Notes: generated by a model from the letters alone, not told the origin. A stretch of 64,000 nt of DNA from Rhodococcus gordoniae (GCF_001646655.1 NZ_LPZN01000050.1:62001-126000); one strand, 5' to 3'; shown: positions 8,110-16,917, numbered from the stretch's first letter. Numbers and translations: made by a program.

Positions 8110-8919
8110 GTGAGTTCTCCGAGCCTGACGCTGACCGTGTGGGCGGGGTCGTGGCTGTCCGGTCACACCTCCCCCGACGACGTGATCGACGCATTGCACG
8201 AATGGGCGCCGATGCATCTCGTGGGTGCCCACGATGCGGCGGCGGCCTCCGCAGCCGGCCTCCCCGACCGGGGGGTCGCCGACGGTGCCGCCCTGCTCCT
8301 CACCCTGATCCGCCGCGTCGACACCGCTGCCGGCGCGGGACTGCGTCTCGTCCTTCCCGCCCCGGGCGCCGTACACGCCCTGCCCGCCGGCACCGCGTTC
8401 GCATCGGCGGCACTCGCGGCAGGCGAAGGCGTCGTCGTGGGAGCGCCCGGTACCCCGGGACTGGGTCTGGTGCCCGTGATCGAGGGTCCGGACGTCCTGC
8501 GGTGGAATGTCTTCACCCTGCCCGCCGTCCTCGAGATCGCACTCGACGGTGGTCTGGGTGCGGCCGAGTACGCGATGAGGGAGGCGGTACGCGATGCCGC
8601 CTCCGCGCTGAGCGGTATCCCGACGGTCGGCACCGACGGTCGCCGTACCGACCCGCGAGCGGAGATCGCCGAGGAGGTCGCCGAACTCGCCCGGCACCGG
8701 TATCCCCCCTCACTGCCCGCACGTGCCGTGCGCATCCTCGACACCGCCGACCAGGTGGCGGCGATCCTCACCGTGGCGGGCCGCGGTGGGGGTCTGCGTG
8801 CCGGTTCGGTCTCGGGCACCGCCGGTCGCGAAGGCGCGCTGCAGCCGCTGTGGGCCGCGGTGCGCGAGGCCCGTGTCGGCGCGGTCGCGGCTGCTCTGCG
8901 GGCCGAGCATCATCGTTGA
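8110..8919 (+). CDS. Hypothetical actinobacterial protein
   Basis: 269 aa, alanine- and glycine-rich, soluble, no signal peptide or membrane helix. I recognise no domain. The sequence is orderly, with conserved-looking blocks (TVWAGSWLSGHTSPDDVIDA at the start, LRLVLPAPGAVHALP in the middle), and codon use is typical of the neighbours, so it is a real gene. It is divergent from DUF3097 across 80 nt. GTG 8110 was chosen because TATGCT lies 6 nt upstream, indicating a leaderless mRNA. No function is assigned. Confidence 0.7.
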   Translation: MSSPSLTLTVWAGSWLSGHTSPDDVIDALHEWAPMHLVGAHDAAAASAAGLPDRGVADGAALLLTLIRRVDTAAGAGLRLVLPAPGAVHALPAGTAFASAALAAGEGVVVGAPGTPGLGLVPVIEGPDVLRWNVFTLPAVLEIALDGGLGAAEYAMREAVRDAASALSGIPTVGTDGRRTDPRAEIAEEVAELARHRYPPSLPARAVRILDTADQVAAILTVAGRGGGLRAGSVSGTAGREGALQPLWAAVREARVGAVAAALRAEHHR

Positions 8920-9062
8920 CCGTTCCCGGGCCGCGCGGTGACCGATCGGTGAACGGCGCCCTCCCCCGTCGGTGACGCCGGGATGAACGGTGAGCACCCG
9001 CAGCCCGATCGGCCCGGAGCGTCGTTAACCTGACGATCCTGAGCTCGCCGGAGTCCGCCGGC

Positions 9063-9944
9063 GTGGGGACGAACAGGACAGTTCTCGATATGTCGCATCC
9101 TTCCGACCGATCCTGGCGTTCGAGCGCCACCCTCGCCCGTCTGCGCTCCGGACTCGCAACGCTCGGACCCGGCGAACAGCGCGTCGTGCGCACCGTGTTG
9201 ACCGAGCCCGCCGCGGTGGTGGAGTTGTCCACCGCCGAGCTGGCGGCAGCATCGGGCACCTCCCCGGCGACCGTCGTACGCGCCTGCCAGAGTCTCGGTT
9301 TCCGCGGTTTCCACCATCTTCGTCTCGAACTGGCCCGGGCGGCACCGGATCCCGAGCACCCTCCTGCTACTCCTCTGGATTCGGCGTTCTCGGCCGCGAC
9401 GGAAGCACTCACCGCGACCCGCGCAACCGTCGACGAGGCCGGTTTTGCACAGGTCGTCGACCTCGTCGTGAGAGCCCGTCGAATCCTGTTGGTAGGAAAC
9501 GGTTTCTCGTCGCCGCCGATCCAGGACGCGGCCCTGCGCCTCACCACGGCCGGTCGCAGTGTCGAGGCTCCGGTCGACATTCTCGGTCAGCAGTTCTCGG
9601 CCCGGCTCCTGACCGCCGACGACCTGTGTCTCGCGGTCAGCTATTCGGGCGCGAACACACACACTCTCCGGGCATGTACCGCCGCACACGAGCGCGGTGC
9701 CACGATCGTGTCGGTGACGAGCTACCCCGGCACACCACTGACACGCATCTCGGATCATGTGCTGATCGCCGGTGCAGGTGCCCACGAGAACGAAGCGGAC
9801 TCGTTCTCGGCACGCGTGTCGCAGAGCACGATCCTGTACGCGCTGCAACGAGCCGTGCTCGCCCACCCGGAGCATCCGGAGGTTCACACCGGCGCCCACG
9901 ACGTGGTGGCGGCAGCGCTGACCGACACACTTCCCGATTGTTAA
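9063..9944 (+). CDS. MurR/RpiR family transcriptional regulator
   Basis: 293 aa. An N-terminal HTH_6 domain (about residues 20-90) contains ELAAASGTSPATVVRACQSLGFRGFHHLRLEL. A C-terminal SIS domain (about 120-260) contains RRILLVGNGFSS and the phosphosugar-site pattern LAVSYSGANTHTL. RpiR proteins usually sense phosphorylated sugars through the SIS domain and control nearby uptake or catabolic genes. Here the next genes are a phosphatase fusion, an ABC importer and another phosphatase, which suggests the ligand is the imported organophosphate. The start is uncertain between GTG 9063 (GGAG 9 nt upstream) and ATG 9090. A TAACCT -10-like box lies at 9026-9031. Confidence 0.85.
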   Translation: MGTNRTVLDMSHPSDRSWRSSATLARLRSGLATLGPGEQRVVRTVLTEPAAVVELSTAELAAASGTSPATVVRACQSLGFRGFHHLRLELARAAPDPEHPPATPLDSAFSAATEALTATRATVDEAGFAQVVDLVVRARRILLVGNGFSSPPIQDAALRLTTAGRSVEAPVDILGQQFSARLLTADDLCLAVSYSGANTHTLRACTAAHERGATIVSVTSYPGTPLTRISDHVLIAGAGAHENEADSFSARVSQSTILYALQRAVLAHPEHPEVHTGAHDVVAAALTDTLPDC

Positions 9945-10013
9945 CCCGTTCGACAACGCCCGTTCCGGACGAAGGGGCCGAACGTTCGATCCAACCGCCC
10001 ACGATATGCCTTG

Positions 10014-10030
10014 CCGGAACGGTGTTCCGG
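10014..10030. promoter_or_regulatory. Inverted repeat, candidate operator of the RpiR regulator
   Basis: CCGGAAC (10014-10020), GGT, GTTCCGG (10024-10030) is a perfect 7-bp dyad in the 115-nt gap between the regulator gene and the phosphatase-fusion gene. It lies 30 nt before the GTG at 10060 and shortly after a TATGCC -10-like hexamer, where a bound repressor would block transcription. The assignment to RpiR is inference from location. Confidence 0.45.
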
Positions 10031-10059
10031 AGGCAGTGGAACGGTGAGAGAGGCAAATC

Positions 10060-11553
10060 GTGGAGTCCATCGAGGTCGACGGTGTGTTCAATGTGCGCTC
10101 GGTGTCGGGGCCGTACCTGGCCCCCGGCCGACTGTTCCGTTCCGCCACGCTCGACCACCTGACGGACGAAGGGCGGAAGGTGCTCGAGCAGATCGGGATC
10201 CGAACGGTCATCGATCTGCGGGACAACCGCGAGCGACCGGGGAGCACGGCCACCGCATCGTGGAACGTCCTGCACCATCCGCTCTACGATCCGGCGACCG
10301 GCCCACCCCGAAGCGGTGAGATCACCGCGATCTACCGCACCCTGCTCGACGAGCGCGGCACCGCTCTCACCGACGCCGTCCGGACCCTCGCGTACTCTCC
10401 CGCCCCGGCGCTCGTGCACTGCACCGCAGGCAAGGACCGCACCGGACTCGTCGTCGCAGTGGCGGCGGCCGCGGTCGGAGTACCCGACTCGGCGATCCTC
10501 GACGACTACTCGTGCTCGGGGCCTCGGCTGCGACCGTACCGCGAGAATGCGGTGCGGATTCTGCTCTCCGATCTGACGCTCGACCCGGCACAGTACGCGG
10601 AATCCGTGGAACTGCACCTGGATTCCCCGGCCCCGGCCCTGCAGTCGGCACTCGACCACATTCGTCGGCGACACGGGTCGGTGACGGGATATCTCGATGC
10701 CCACGGCTTCACCGCGGACGATCTCGCTGCTCTGCGAACCCGCCTGCTCGGCGAACCGGAACTGACGGTGTTGCACCTGAGCGACGTCCATGCACGCGGT
10801 ACCGAGGACCCCTCAGGGCGCGGTACCGAAGAATTCTTCTTCGGTGTCGACGGCGTGGGACGTCTCCGTGCGGTGATCGAGGGAGCCTCGACGTCGCGTC
10901 TACGGCCGGACATCGTGGTCGTCACAGGTGATCTCGCACATCGGCGGGCGGCCTCCACCTATCCGCGACTCGCTGCGGTCTTCGACGAGATCCGCACGCG
11001 TCTGCAGTGCCCGGTGCTCACGGTGCCGGGCAACCACGACGACCCGGTCGCCTTCGCGTCGGTGTTCGGCACGAATCCTGAGGAACACCTTCGAGGGTTC
11101 CGGGTGCTCGGTGTCGACACGAGTCCGGGGTCGCTCTCATCGGACGAGCTCGAGCGGTTGTCGCACGAACTCGCGACTCCGGCTCCGTACGGGACGGTGG
11201 TCGTGATGCACCATCCGCCGGTTCCGTCGCCTGCCGCCACGTTGACGGGCCGTGAACTCGCCCGCGCCGACGAATTCGCCGCGGTACTGCATGGTTCCGA
11301 TGTCACCGCGATCCTCGCCGGCCATTTCCATCACCCGATGGCCGGTGTGTTCGCGGGGGTCCCCGTCTGGGTCGGCGGCTCTCTGGCCTACCTGCAGGAC
11401 ATCGGAACGCCGGGGGACTCCCTCGTCGCCTTCGACGACCCTGCCTACTCGCTCGTGCAGTGTTCCCGTTCCGGTGTCCGTGCCCTACCCGTGGCACTGC
11501 GCACCCCCGAGGTGCTGTTCCGGTCGAGCCCTACGCTCACCGTCGCCTCCTGA
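10060..11553 (+). CDS. Tyrosine-phosphatase / calcineurin-like metallophosphoesterase fusion
   Basis: 497 aa, cytosolic, two enzymes in one chain. Residues 1-230 are a Y_phosphatase3-type phosphatase with FRSATLDHL, VIDLRDNRE and the P-loop HCTAGKDRTG (nucleophile C121, arginine R127). Residues 235-460 are a class III (GpdQ/CpdA-like) metallophosphoesterase with all metal-ligand motifs: D242-x-H244, GDLAH (D291), GNHD (N325, H326), H384/H385 and GHFHH (H422, H424). The phosphodiesterase could open a diester and the phosphatase could then remove phosphate from the monoester. The gene lies between an RpiR regulator and an ABC importer. GTG start, GAGAGG upstream. Substrate unknown. Confidence 0.85.
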   Translation: MESIEVDGVFNVRSVSGPYLAPGRLFRSATLDHLTDEGRKVLEQIGIRTVIDLRDNRERPGSTATASWNVLHHPLYDPATGPPRSGEITAIYRTLLDERGTALTDAVRTLAYSPAPALVHCTAGKDRTGLVVAVAAAAVGVPDSAILDDYSCSGPRLRPYRENAVRILLSDLTLDPAQYAESVELHLDSPAPALQSALDHIRRRHGSVTGYLDAHGFTADDLAALRTRLLGEPELTVLHLSDVHARGTEDPSGRGTEEFFFGVDGVGRLRAVIEGASTSRLRPDIVVVTGDLAHRRAASTYPRLAAVFDEIRTRLQCPVLTVPGNHDDPVAFASVFGTNPEEHLRGFRVLGVDTSPGSLSSDELERLSHELATPAPYGTVVVMHHPPVPSPAATLTGRELARADEFAAVLHGSDVTAILAGHFHHPMAGVFAGVPVWVGGSLAYLQDIGTPGDSLVAFDDPAYSLVQCSRSGVRALPVALRTPEVLFRSSPTLTVAS

Positions 11554-11593
11554 TCCTCATCTCCCTCCCCGTCGTCCCATCACAGGAGCACAA

Positions 11594-12625
11594 GTGACAT
11601 CCCTTCCCCGTCTCGTGTCGGTTGCCGCGCTCGGCACGGTCGCCGCATTCGCCCTCGCGGCCTGCTCGGAGCCGGCCGCCTCCGATTCGGAGCAGACCGG
11701 TTCGTCCACCGGCGACGCGCAGACCATCACGGTCTACACTTCCGAACCACAGGCCAAGATCGACGAGATCGCCGCAGTATTCACCGATGAGACAGGTATC
11801 GGTGTCGAGATCTTCCGGGCCGGCACCGGTGACCTGACGGCTCGGATCGAGGCCGAACGCACCACCGGTGAGATCGGCGCGGACGTGCTGCTCGCCGCCG
11901 ACGCCCCGACCTTCGAAGGCTACAAATCCGAAGGGCTCCTGCAGCAGTACACACCCACCGAGTCGAACGCGCTGAATCCCGATGTCGTCGACCCGGAGGG
12001 CTATTACGTCGGCACGCGGATCATCCCGACCGTCATCGCCTACAACACGACGGCCATCGAGACGCCCCCGACCTCGTGGAAGGAGCTCACCGATCCGGGC
12101 TATCTCGGACGCATCACCCTGCCGAACCCGAACGTCTCGGGTGCTGCGGCGTTCAACACCGCCGTCTGGCTCGACACCTCCGAGCTCGGCGAGCAGTGGC
12201 TCGCCGGTCTTGCCGCGAACGAGCCCGTCGTCGCCGAGAGCAACGGCCCGGTCGGCCAGGCGGTCGCGGCCGGGACGCAACCGGTCGGCATCGTCGTCGA
12301 CTATCTCGTCCGCGAACTCGCCGCGAAGGGATCTCCGATCGCGGTGTCCTATCCCACCGACGGTGTCCCGTACATCACCCAGCCCGCCGGCATCTTCACC
12401 GACTCCGACCGGACCGAAGCCGCCCAGAAGTTCGTCGATTTCCTCGTGAGCAGGAAGGGGCAGGAAATCGCGGTCTCACAGCAGTATCTTCCGGTGCGGG
12501 ACGACGTGGGCACACCTGCCGGTGCTCCCGCCCTGTCCGAACTCACGCTGCTGACACCGGACCTCCAGACGATCACGGACACCCAGGACGAGGCTGTCCG
12601 GAAGTTCGATGACCTCGTCGGCTGA
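11594..12625 (+). CDS. ABC transporter substrate-binding lipoprotein (Afu/Fbp/PhnS-like)
   Basis: 343 aa. A lipoprotein signal peptide ends in the lipobox LAACS (residues 18-22), then a type-II periplasmic binding fold with ITVYTSEPQAKIDEIAAVF, GADVLLAADAP and GTRIIPTVIAYNT. The family covers ferric-iron, 2-aminoethylphosphonate and sugar-phosphate binders (AfuA). At the position where ferric-binding members carry adjacent tyrosines this protein has VVDYLVREL, so iron is unlikely. With phosphatases and an RpiR regulator as neighbours, a phosphate ester is the better guess. GTG 11594 is preceded by AGGAG at 5 nt. The permease start lies inside its last codons. Confidence 0.8.
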   Translation: MTSLPRLVSVAALGTVAAFALAACSEPAASDSEQTGSSTGDAQTITVYTSEPQAKIDEIAAVFTDETGIGVEIFRAGTGDLTARIEAERTTGEIGADVLLAADAPTFEGYKSEGLLQQYTPTESNALNPDVVDPEGYYVGTRIIPTVIAYNTTAIETPPTSWKELTDPGYLGRITLPNPNVSGAAAFNTAVWLDTSELGEQWLAGLAANEPVVAESNGPVGQAVAAGTQPVGIVVDYLVRELAAKGSPIAVSYPTDGVPYITQPAGIFTDSDRTEAAQKFVDFLVSRKGQEIAVSQQYLPVRDDVGTPAGAPALSELTLLTPDLQTITDTQDEAVRKFDDLVG

Positions 12626-14276
12626 CCTCCGCACTCGGCCCGCCGCCCGCATGCCCTCCGGGCGGCGGGCCGATCCCGTCCTCGGTGTGCGGGTCGCGGT
12701 GTGGGTGTTCGTCGCCGCCGCGATCATCGCCCCACTCGCGACCGTGGTGGCGCTCGGCGCGAACGGGCGGCACATCGGGCAACTCCTCGACGACGATATC
12801 GCCGGGGCCGCGATCAACAGCGTCGTCTCGGCGGGATGCTCGGCGTTGTTCGCCGTCGTCCTGGCCACCGCGATGGCGTTGTTCCTCGACCGTACCGATC
12901 TACCCGGCCGAGGCTCCCTCCGCCTGATCATGCTGTCGCCCCTGTTGATTCCGCCGTTCGTCGGTGCCATCGCCTGGACGGGGCTGCTCGGCCCCAGCGG
13001 AATGGTCAACCGCTTCTGGACCGACCACGTCGGAGGCCCGCTCTGGAACATCTACGGGGGCGACGGGGTGGTGTTCCTCCTGACGGTGCACTCCTATCCG
13101 ATGGCATATCTCATCATTTCGACCGCGCTACGCAGGATCCCCGGAGACCTCGAGCAGGTGGCGCGCATCGGCGGAGCCTCGCCCTGGCAGGCGATGCACA
13201 CCGTGACGATCCCCCTGCTGCGACCGGCACTTCTCGCCGCGTTCACCCTCACTGCGGTGGGCAACCTCGCCGACTTCGGCATTCCGGCCCTCGTCGGGCT
13301 GCCCGAGCGATACACGACCCTGTCGACGATGGTCTACCGGTACATCCAGTCGGGGACGGTCGATCGTCCCCTCGAGGTGGTGTCCACCATCGGCGTCGCC
13401 CTGCTGGCGCTCGCAGTGCTCGCCGTGGTGACGGACCGCGGATTGTCCCGCCGGCACCGGCAACTCGACGGAGCCGTCACCGCACGACGACAGATCCGGC
13501 TCGGGCGTGCGCGCGTCCCGGCCGGTGTCGCCGCGTGGGTCGTCGGCCTCGGCCTGACCGTCCTGCCGGTCCTGGCTCTCGCGACGCAGGCGCTGCTACC
13601 GGCGCCGGGCGTTCCGCTGACCTGGGACAACTTGACCCTGGACAGCATGGTTGCGGCCGTGACCGCGCCGGGAACCTCGGTCGGAGTGAAGAATTCGCTG
13701 ATTTTGGCCGTCGGCGCAGGCGTCGTGTGCGCGGTGGCCGGCCTGGCGATCGGCGTGCTCACCACGCGCACCCGATCCCGCGACAATGCAGGGCTCGACC
13801 TGACGGTGATGCTCCCGCAGGCGGTGCCCGGCCTCGTCATCGCGGTCGGATGGCTCATTCTGGGCCGGTACACCGGATTGTTCGACACGCGGTGGGTGAT
13901 CCTCTGCGCCTATGTGACGGCTTTCCTCGCAGTCGTCGTCCAGGCCGTACGCGCCCCGCTGTCGACCACGTCCGAGTCCCTGGAAGAGGTGGCCCGCACA
14001 TCCGGCGCGTCGCGGCTTCGAGCGCTGCGGGACGTGCCGTGGGCGATGACCGTACCGGCCGCCGTGACCGGAGGCGTGCTGGTCGCCGTGACCGCGGTAC
14101 GTGAACTGACGATGTCGGTGCTGCTCGTCGCGCCGGGCACCCAGACGCTGGGTGTGTCGATCTTCAATCTGCAGCAGGCCGGCGACTACAACGCCGCATC
14201 GGCATTGTCCCTGCTCGTCGCGCTCGTGGGAATCGCCGGCCTCGGTGCGGTCACGGCTTCCCGTGCGGCTCGCTGA
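12609..14276 (+). CDS. ABC importer permease, duplicated FbpB/AfuB type
   Basis: 555 aa with about twelve transmembrane helices in two homologous halves, each with an ATPase-docking EAA loop. These are EQVARIGGASPWQAMHTVTI (about residues 182-201) and EEVARTSGASRLRALRDVPW (about 457-476). One chain therefore supplies both channel subunits, the normal layout for this importer class. It overlaps the binding-protein gene by 17 nt and is followed 26 nt later by the ATPase gene, so the three genes form one transporter. Often auto-labelled iron permease; context argues for an organic phosphate instead. Confidence 0.85.
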   Translation: MTSSADLRTRPAARMPSGRRADPVLGVRVAVWVFVAAAIIAPLATVVALGANGRHIGQLLDDDIAGAAINSVVSAGCSALFAVVLATAMALFLDRTDLPGRGSLRLIMLSPLLIPPFVGAIAWTGLLGPSGMVNRFWTDHVGGPLWNIYGGDGVVFLLTVHSYPMAYLIISTALRRIPGDLEQVARIGGASPWQAMHTVTIPLLRPALLAAFTLTAVGNLADFGIPALVGLPERYTTLSTMVYRYIQSGTVDRPLEVVSTIGVALLALAVLAVVTDRGLSRRHRQLDGAVTARRQIRLGRARVPAGVAAWVVGLGLTVLPVLALATQALLPAPGVPLTWDNLTLDSMVAAVTAPGTSVGVKNSLILAVGAGVVCAVAGLAIGVLTTRTRSRDNAGLDLTVMLPQAVPGLVIAVGWLILGRYTGLFDTRWVILCAYVTAFLAVVVQAVRAPLSTTSESLEEVARTSGASRLRALRDVPWAMTVPAAVTGGVLVAVTAVRELTMSVLLVAPGTQTLGVSIFNLQQAGDYNAASALSLLVALVGIAGLGAVTASRAAR

Positions 14277-14302
14277 ACTACTCACAGATCGGATAATTTT
14301 TC

Positions 14303-15400
14303 ATGTCCGCGATCACCCTGACCGGTGTCGACCTGCGCTTCCCCGACGGCACCGCAGGACTGTCCGGCATCGACCTCGACGTTCGGGACGGCGAATTCGT
14401 AGCCCTCGTCGGTCCGTCCGGATCGGGGAAGACGACCCTGCTCCGCACGGTGGCCGGCTTTGTCGACCCCACCGAGGGCACGATCCGGCTCGGTGAAGAC
14501 GTCGTTGCCGACGGCACTCGGAGTGTCCCCCCGGAGAAGCGCCGTCTGGGCATGGTGTTCCAGAACCACGCCATCTGGCCGCACCGGAACGTGGGCCGCA
14601 ATGTCGCGTATCCGCTGGAGATCGCGAAGCTCCCGCGTGCCCACCGCGCGTCGCGGGTCGCCGAGGTGCTCGAGCTGGTGGGGCTTCCGGGTCTGGAGAA
14701 GCGGGATCCGGCGACCCTGTCCGGCGGGCAGCGACAACGGGTGGCGCTCGCGCGCGCACTTGCCGGCCGGCCCCGCGCTCTGTTGCTCGACGAGGCGTTG
14801 TCCGCCCTCGACGAGCCGCTCCGCGACCGGTTGCGTCTCGAATTGCGCACCCTCACCCGCTCCCAGCAACTCACGGTCGTCCACGTGACACACGATCGTG
14901 CCGAGGCGCTGGCGCTCGCCGACCGCGTCGTGGTGCTCGACCACGGCCGGATCCTGCAGATCGGCACACCCGAGGATCTCGTGCTCCGCCCGCGGTCCGC
15001 CTTCGTCGCCTCGTTCTTGTCGGATGCGAATCTGCTGACCGGAAGCGTGTCGGCGGACGGCTTCGTCAGCGACGACGGTGCCGTCCGGCTGCGACCGGAT
15101 GCGATTCCGGACGATGCCTCCGGGCCGGGCACTCTCGCAGTTCTTCCCGGCGACATCACGTTGACGGCACCACAGGACGCGCCGAGGCAGGGCATCGTGA
15201 TGTCGTCGCTGTTCGGACGCGATGCCAGCGACGTCGTCGTCTCGTGCCACGGTATCGAATTCCGTTGTGCCGTCGCAGGGTTACGTCCGGCGGTCGGAGA
15301 CCGCGTGGGAGTGTCCGTCCACCGCGCGTTGTTCTACCCGTCGACCGGCAGGGTGACGACCGACGAGGACGCGAACGTGTTGTCCGGGGTGGGTCGATGA
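14303..15400 (+). CDS. ABC importer ATP-binding protein (FbpC/AfuC/PotA type)
   Basis: 365 aa. Residues 1-235 are the nucleotide-binding domain: Walker A GPSGSGKTTLL (about 34-44), signature LSGGQRQRVALARAL (about 135-149), Walker B LLLDEALSALDEP and switch histidine VHVTHDRAEAL. Note ALSALD where most have PLSALD. Residues 240-365 form a TOBE-like regulatory domain. It powers the permease encoded just upstream. Its stop overlaps the start of the histidine-phosphatase gene by the ATGA arrangement, so that enzyme is translationally coupled to the transporter. Confidence 0.87.
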   Translation: MSAITLTGVDLRFPDGTAGLSGIDLDVRDGEFVALVGPSGSGKTTLLRTVAGFVDPTEGTIRLGEDVVADGTRSVPPEKRRLGMVFQNHAIWPHRNVGRNVAYPLEIAKLPRAHRASRVAEVLELVGLPGLEKRDPATLSGGQRQRVALARALAGRPRALLLDEALSALDEPLRDRLRLELRTLTRSQQLTVVHVTHDRAEALALADRVVVLDHGRILQIGTPEDLVLRPRSAFVASFLSDANLLTGSVSADGFVSDDGAVRLRPDAIPDDASGPGTLAVLPGDITLTAPQDAPRQGIVMSSLFGRDASDVVVSCHGIEFRCAVAGLRPAVGDRVGVSVHRALFYPSTGRVTTDEDANVLSGVGR

Positions 15401-16008
15401 ACACCACCCGACTGGCTCTCGTACGGCACGGGCGTACCGACTGGAATCGGCGCGGCCTGCTGCAGGGCAGCACCGACGTCCCACTCGACGAGGTCGGCCG
15501 GGAGCAGGCACGGGGCGCCGCGCGCCTACTCGACCTCCTCGACCCCACCGGCTGGGACACCGTTGTGTCCTCGCCGCTGTCACGCGCGTACGACACCGGC
15601 CGAATCGTGGCCGCCCATCTGTGCATCGGGATGTCCGGAACGATTCCGGATCTGGCCGAACGTACCTACGGCGATGCCGAGGGCTCGACCCGGGAGGACG
15701 CCGAGGCGCGCTGGCCCGGCGGGAATTTCCCCGGACTCGAACCCCTGGGGGCAGTCGCCACGAGAGGCGTACGCGCACTCGACGTCGCTGCCGCGATGCA
15801 CCCCGGCTGCCGGATCGTGGTCGTCTCGCACGGCGCACTGATCCGCGCTGTACTCGACCGGTTGTCACCGGAACCCGCGCCGCGCATCGTCAACGGCGCC
15901 GTGAGCGAACTCGAATGGTCCGGCCGGTGGGTGGTGCGATCGGTCAACCGCACCGCGCCACCGGACCCGGACGCCCGCGCGGGGCGGGTCAGCTCCGCTG
16001 CGCGGTGA
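15397..16008 (+). CDS. Histidine phosphatase superfamily (phosphoglycerate-mutase-like) protein
   Basis: 203 aa. The catalytic LVRHGRTDWN lies at residues 7-16 (phospho-acceptor His10), the conserved acid region is DLAERTYGDAEG and the second histidine sits in VVVSHGALIRAV (about 143-154). The sequence fits a broad-specificity phosphomonoesterase rather than a glycolytic mutase, as it lacks the longer mutase insertions. ATG 15397 overlaps the ATPase stop, which makes it the third phosphatase activity in this operon. It ends tail-to-tail with the methyltransferase gene, overlapping by 20 nt. Confidence 0.85.
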   Translation: MNTTRLALVRHGRTDWNRRGLLQGSTDVPLDEVGREQARGAARLLDLLDPTGWDTVVSSPLSRAYDTGRIVAAHLCIGMSGTIPDLAERTYGDAEGSTREDAEARWPGGNFPGLEPLGAVATRGVRALDVAAAMHPGCRIVVVSHGALIRAVLDRLSPEPAPRIVNGAVSELEWSGRWVVRSVNRTAPPDPDARAGRVSSAAR

Positions 16009-16819
16009 CCAGCAGGTATTCCCAGTCCATCGCTCCGCCACCGAGATCGTGACGCTGGGCGAGTTCGAGGAGCTCACGATCGAGGGACGCGACCCGCTCC
16101 TGATCGTCGGCGATGTTGCGGTACACCGCGATCGTGGGACCGTATGCGGCCTTGAAGAAGTCCCGGAAGTCCGCACCGGTCGCGAAGCACTCGACGCGGA
16201 GATTCTCGGTGCGTGCCTGCAGGTCGGTGACGCGATCGCCGATCAGTTCTCGTACGTGCACCTCGTCGCCCCACAGCGGTGGCGGTTGCGCGCCCGGAGG
16301 AGGCGGCGGCGCATACGGTTTCATCGTCGCGAACATCTGTCCGATGAAGCCACCCGGTGTCCAGCTCAGCAGGCCGATTCGGCCACCCGGCCGTGTCACC
16401 CGGAGCAGCTGGTCGGCGGCGGCTCGGTGGTAGGGCGCGAACATCACTCCGACGCAGGAGATCACGGCGTCGAAGCTCGCATCGTCGAACGGGAGCGCTT
16501 CGGCGTCCGCCTCCTGCCAGTCGAGATCCGCACCGGCCGCCTCGGCGTCACGCCGACCGACCTCGAACAGTTCCGGTGTCAGGTCGGTGGCGACGACCGT
16601 CGCTCCGGTGAGCGCGGCCGGAATCGAGGCGTTGCCGGACCCCGCGGCGATGTCCAGGACGCGGTCGTCCGGACCGATTCCGGTTGCGGACACGAGTGCG
16701 GGTCCGAGTTCGGCGATGACCTGTGTCGCCACCGCCGGATAGTCGCCGAGTGCCCACATCGCCCGGTGCTTGGCCTTGAGGACGCGATCGGCGTCGTGTG
16801 TCGTGGAGATGTCGGTCAT
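15989..16819 (-). CDS. Class I SAM-dependent methyltransferase
   Basis: 276 aa. The Rossmann SAM site is VLDIAAGSGNASIPAAL (about residues 53-69), then VVATDLTPELFEVG (motif II) and LPFDDASFDAVISCVGVMFAP (motif IV/post). The central insert has a PPPPPGAQPPP loop. It resembles the UbiE/Methyltransf_11 group, with a small-molecule acceptor that cannot be predicted. It is divergent from the HxlR regulator, whose candidate operator lies between them, so it is probably the regulator's target. Confidence 0.8.
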   Translation of the reverse strand: MTDISTTHDADRVLKAKHRAMWALGDYPAVATQVIAELGPALVSATGIGPDDRVLDIAAGSGNASIPAALTGATVVATDLTPELFEVGRRDAEAAGADLDWQEADAEALPFDDASFDAVISCVGVMFAPYHRAAADQLLRVTRPGGRIGLLSWTPGGFIGQMFATMKPYAPPPPPGAQPPPLWGDEVHVRELIGDRVTDLQARTENLRVECFATGADFRDFFKAAYGPTIAVYRNIADDQERVASLDRELLELAQRHDLGGGAMDWEYLLVTAQRS

Positions 16820-16917
16820 CAGAGGATTCCTCCTGTCGAGGGACCCGGCTTCGGCACCGTCGGGCGGCGGCCCCGGGTCACAGATCGACTGTAGGAAGGC
16901 CGGGACGGTGTCCTCCA

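Noticed and set aside
11594-15400. Ferric iron ABC importer
   Set aside because: The sequence family includes iron importers, but the tyrosine pair is absent, no iron-type operator is seen, and phosphatases and an RpiR regulator surround the genes.
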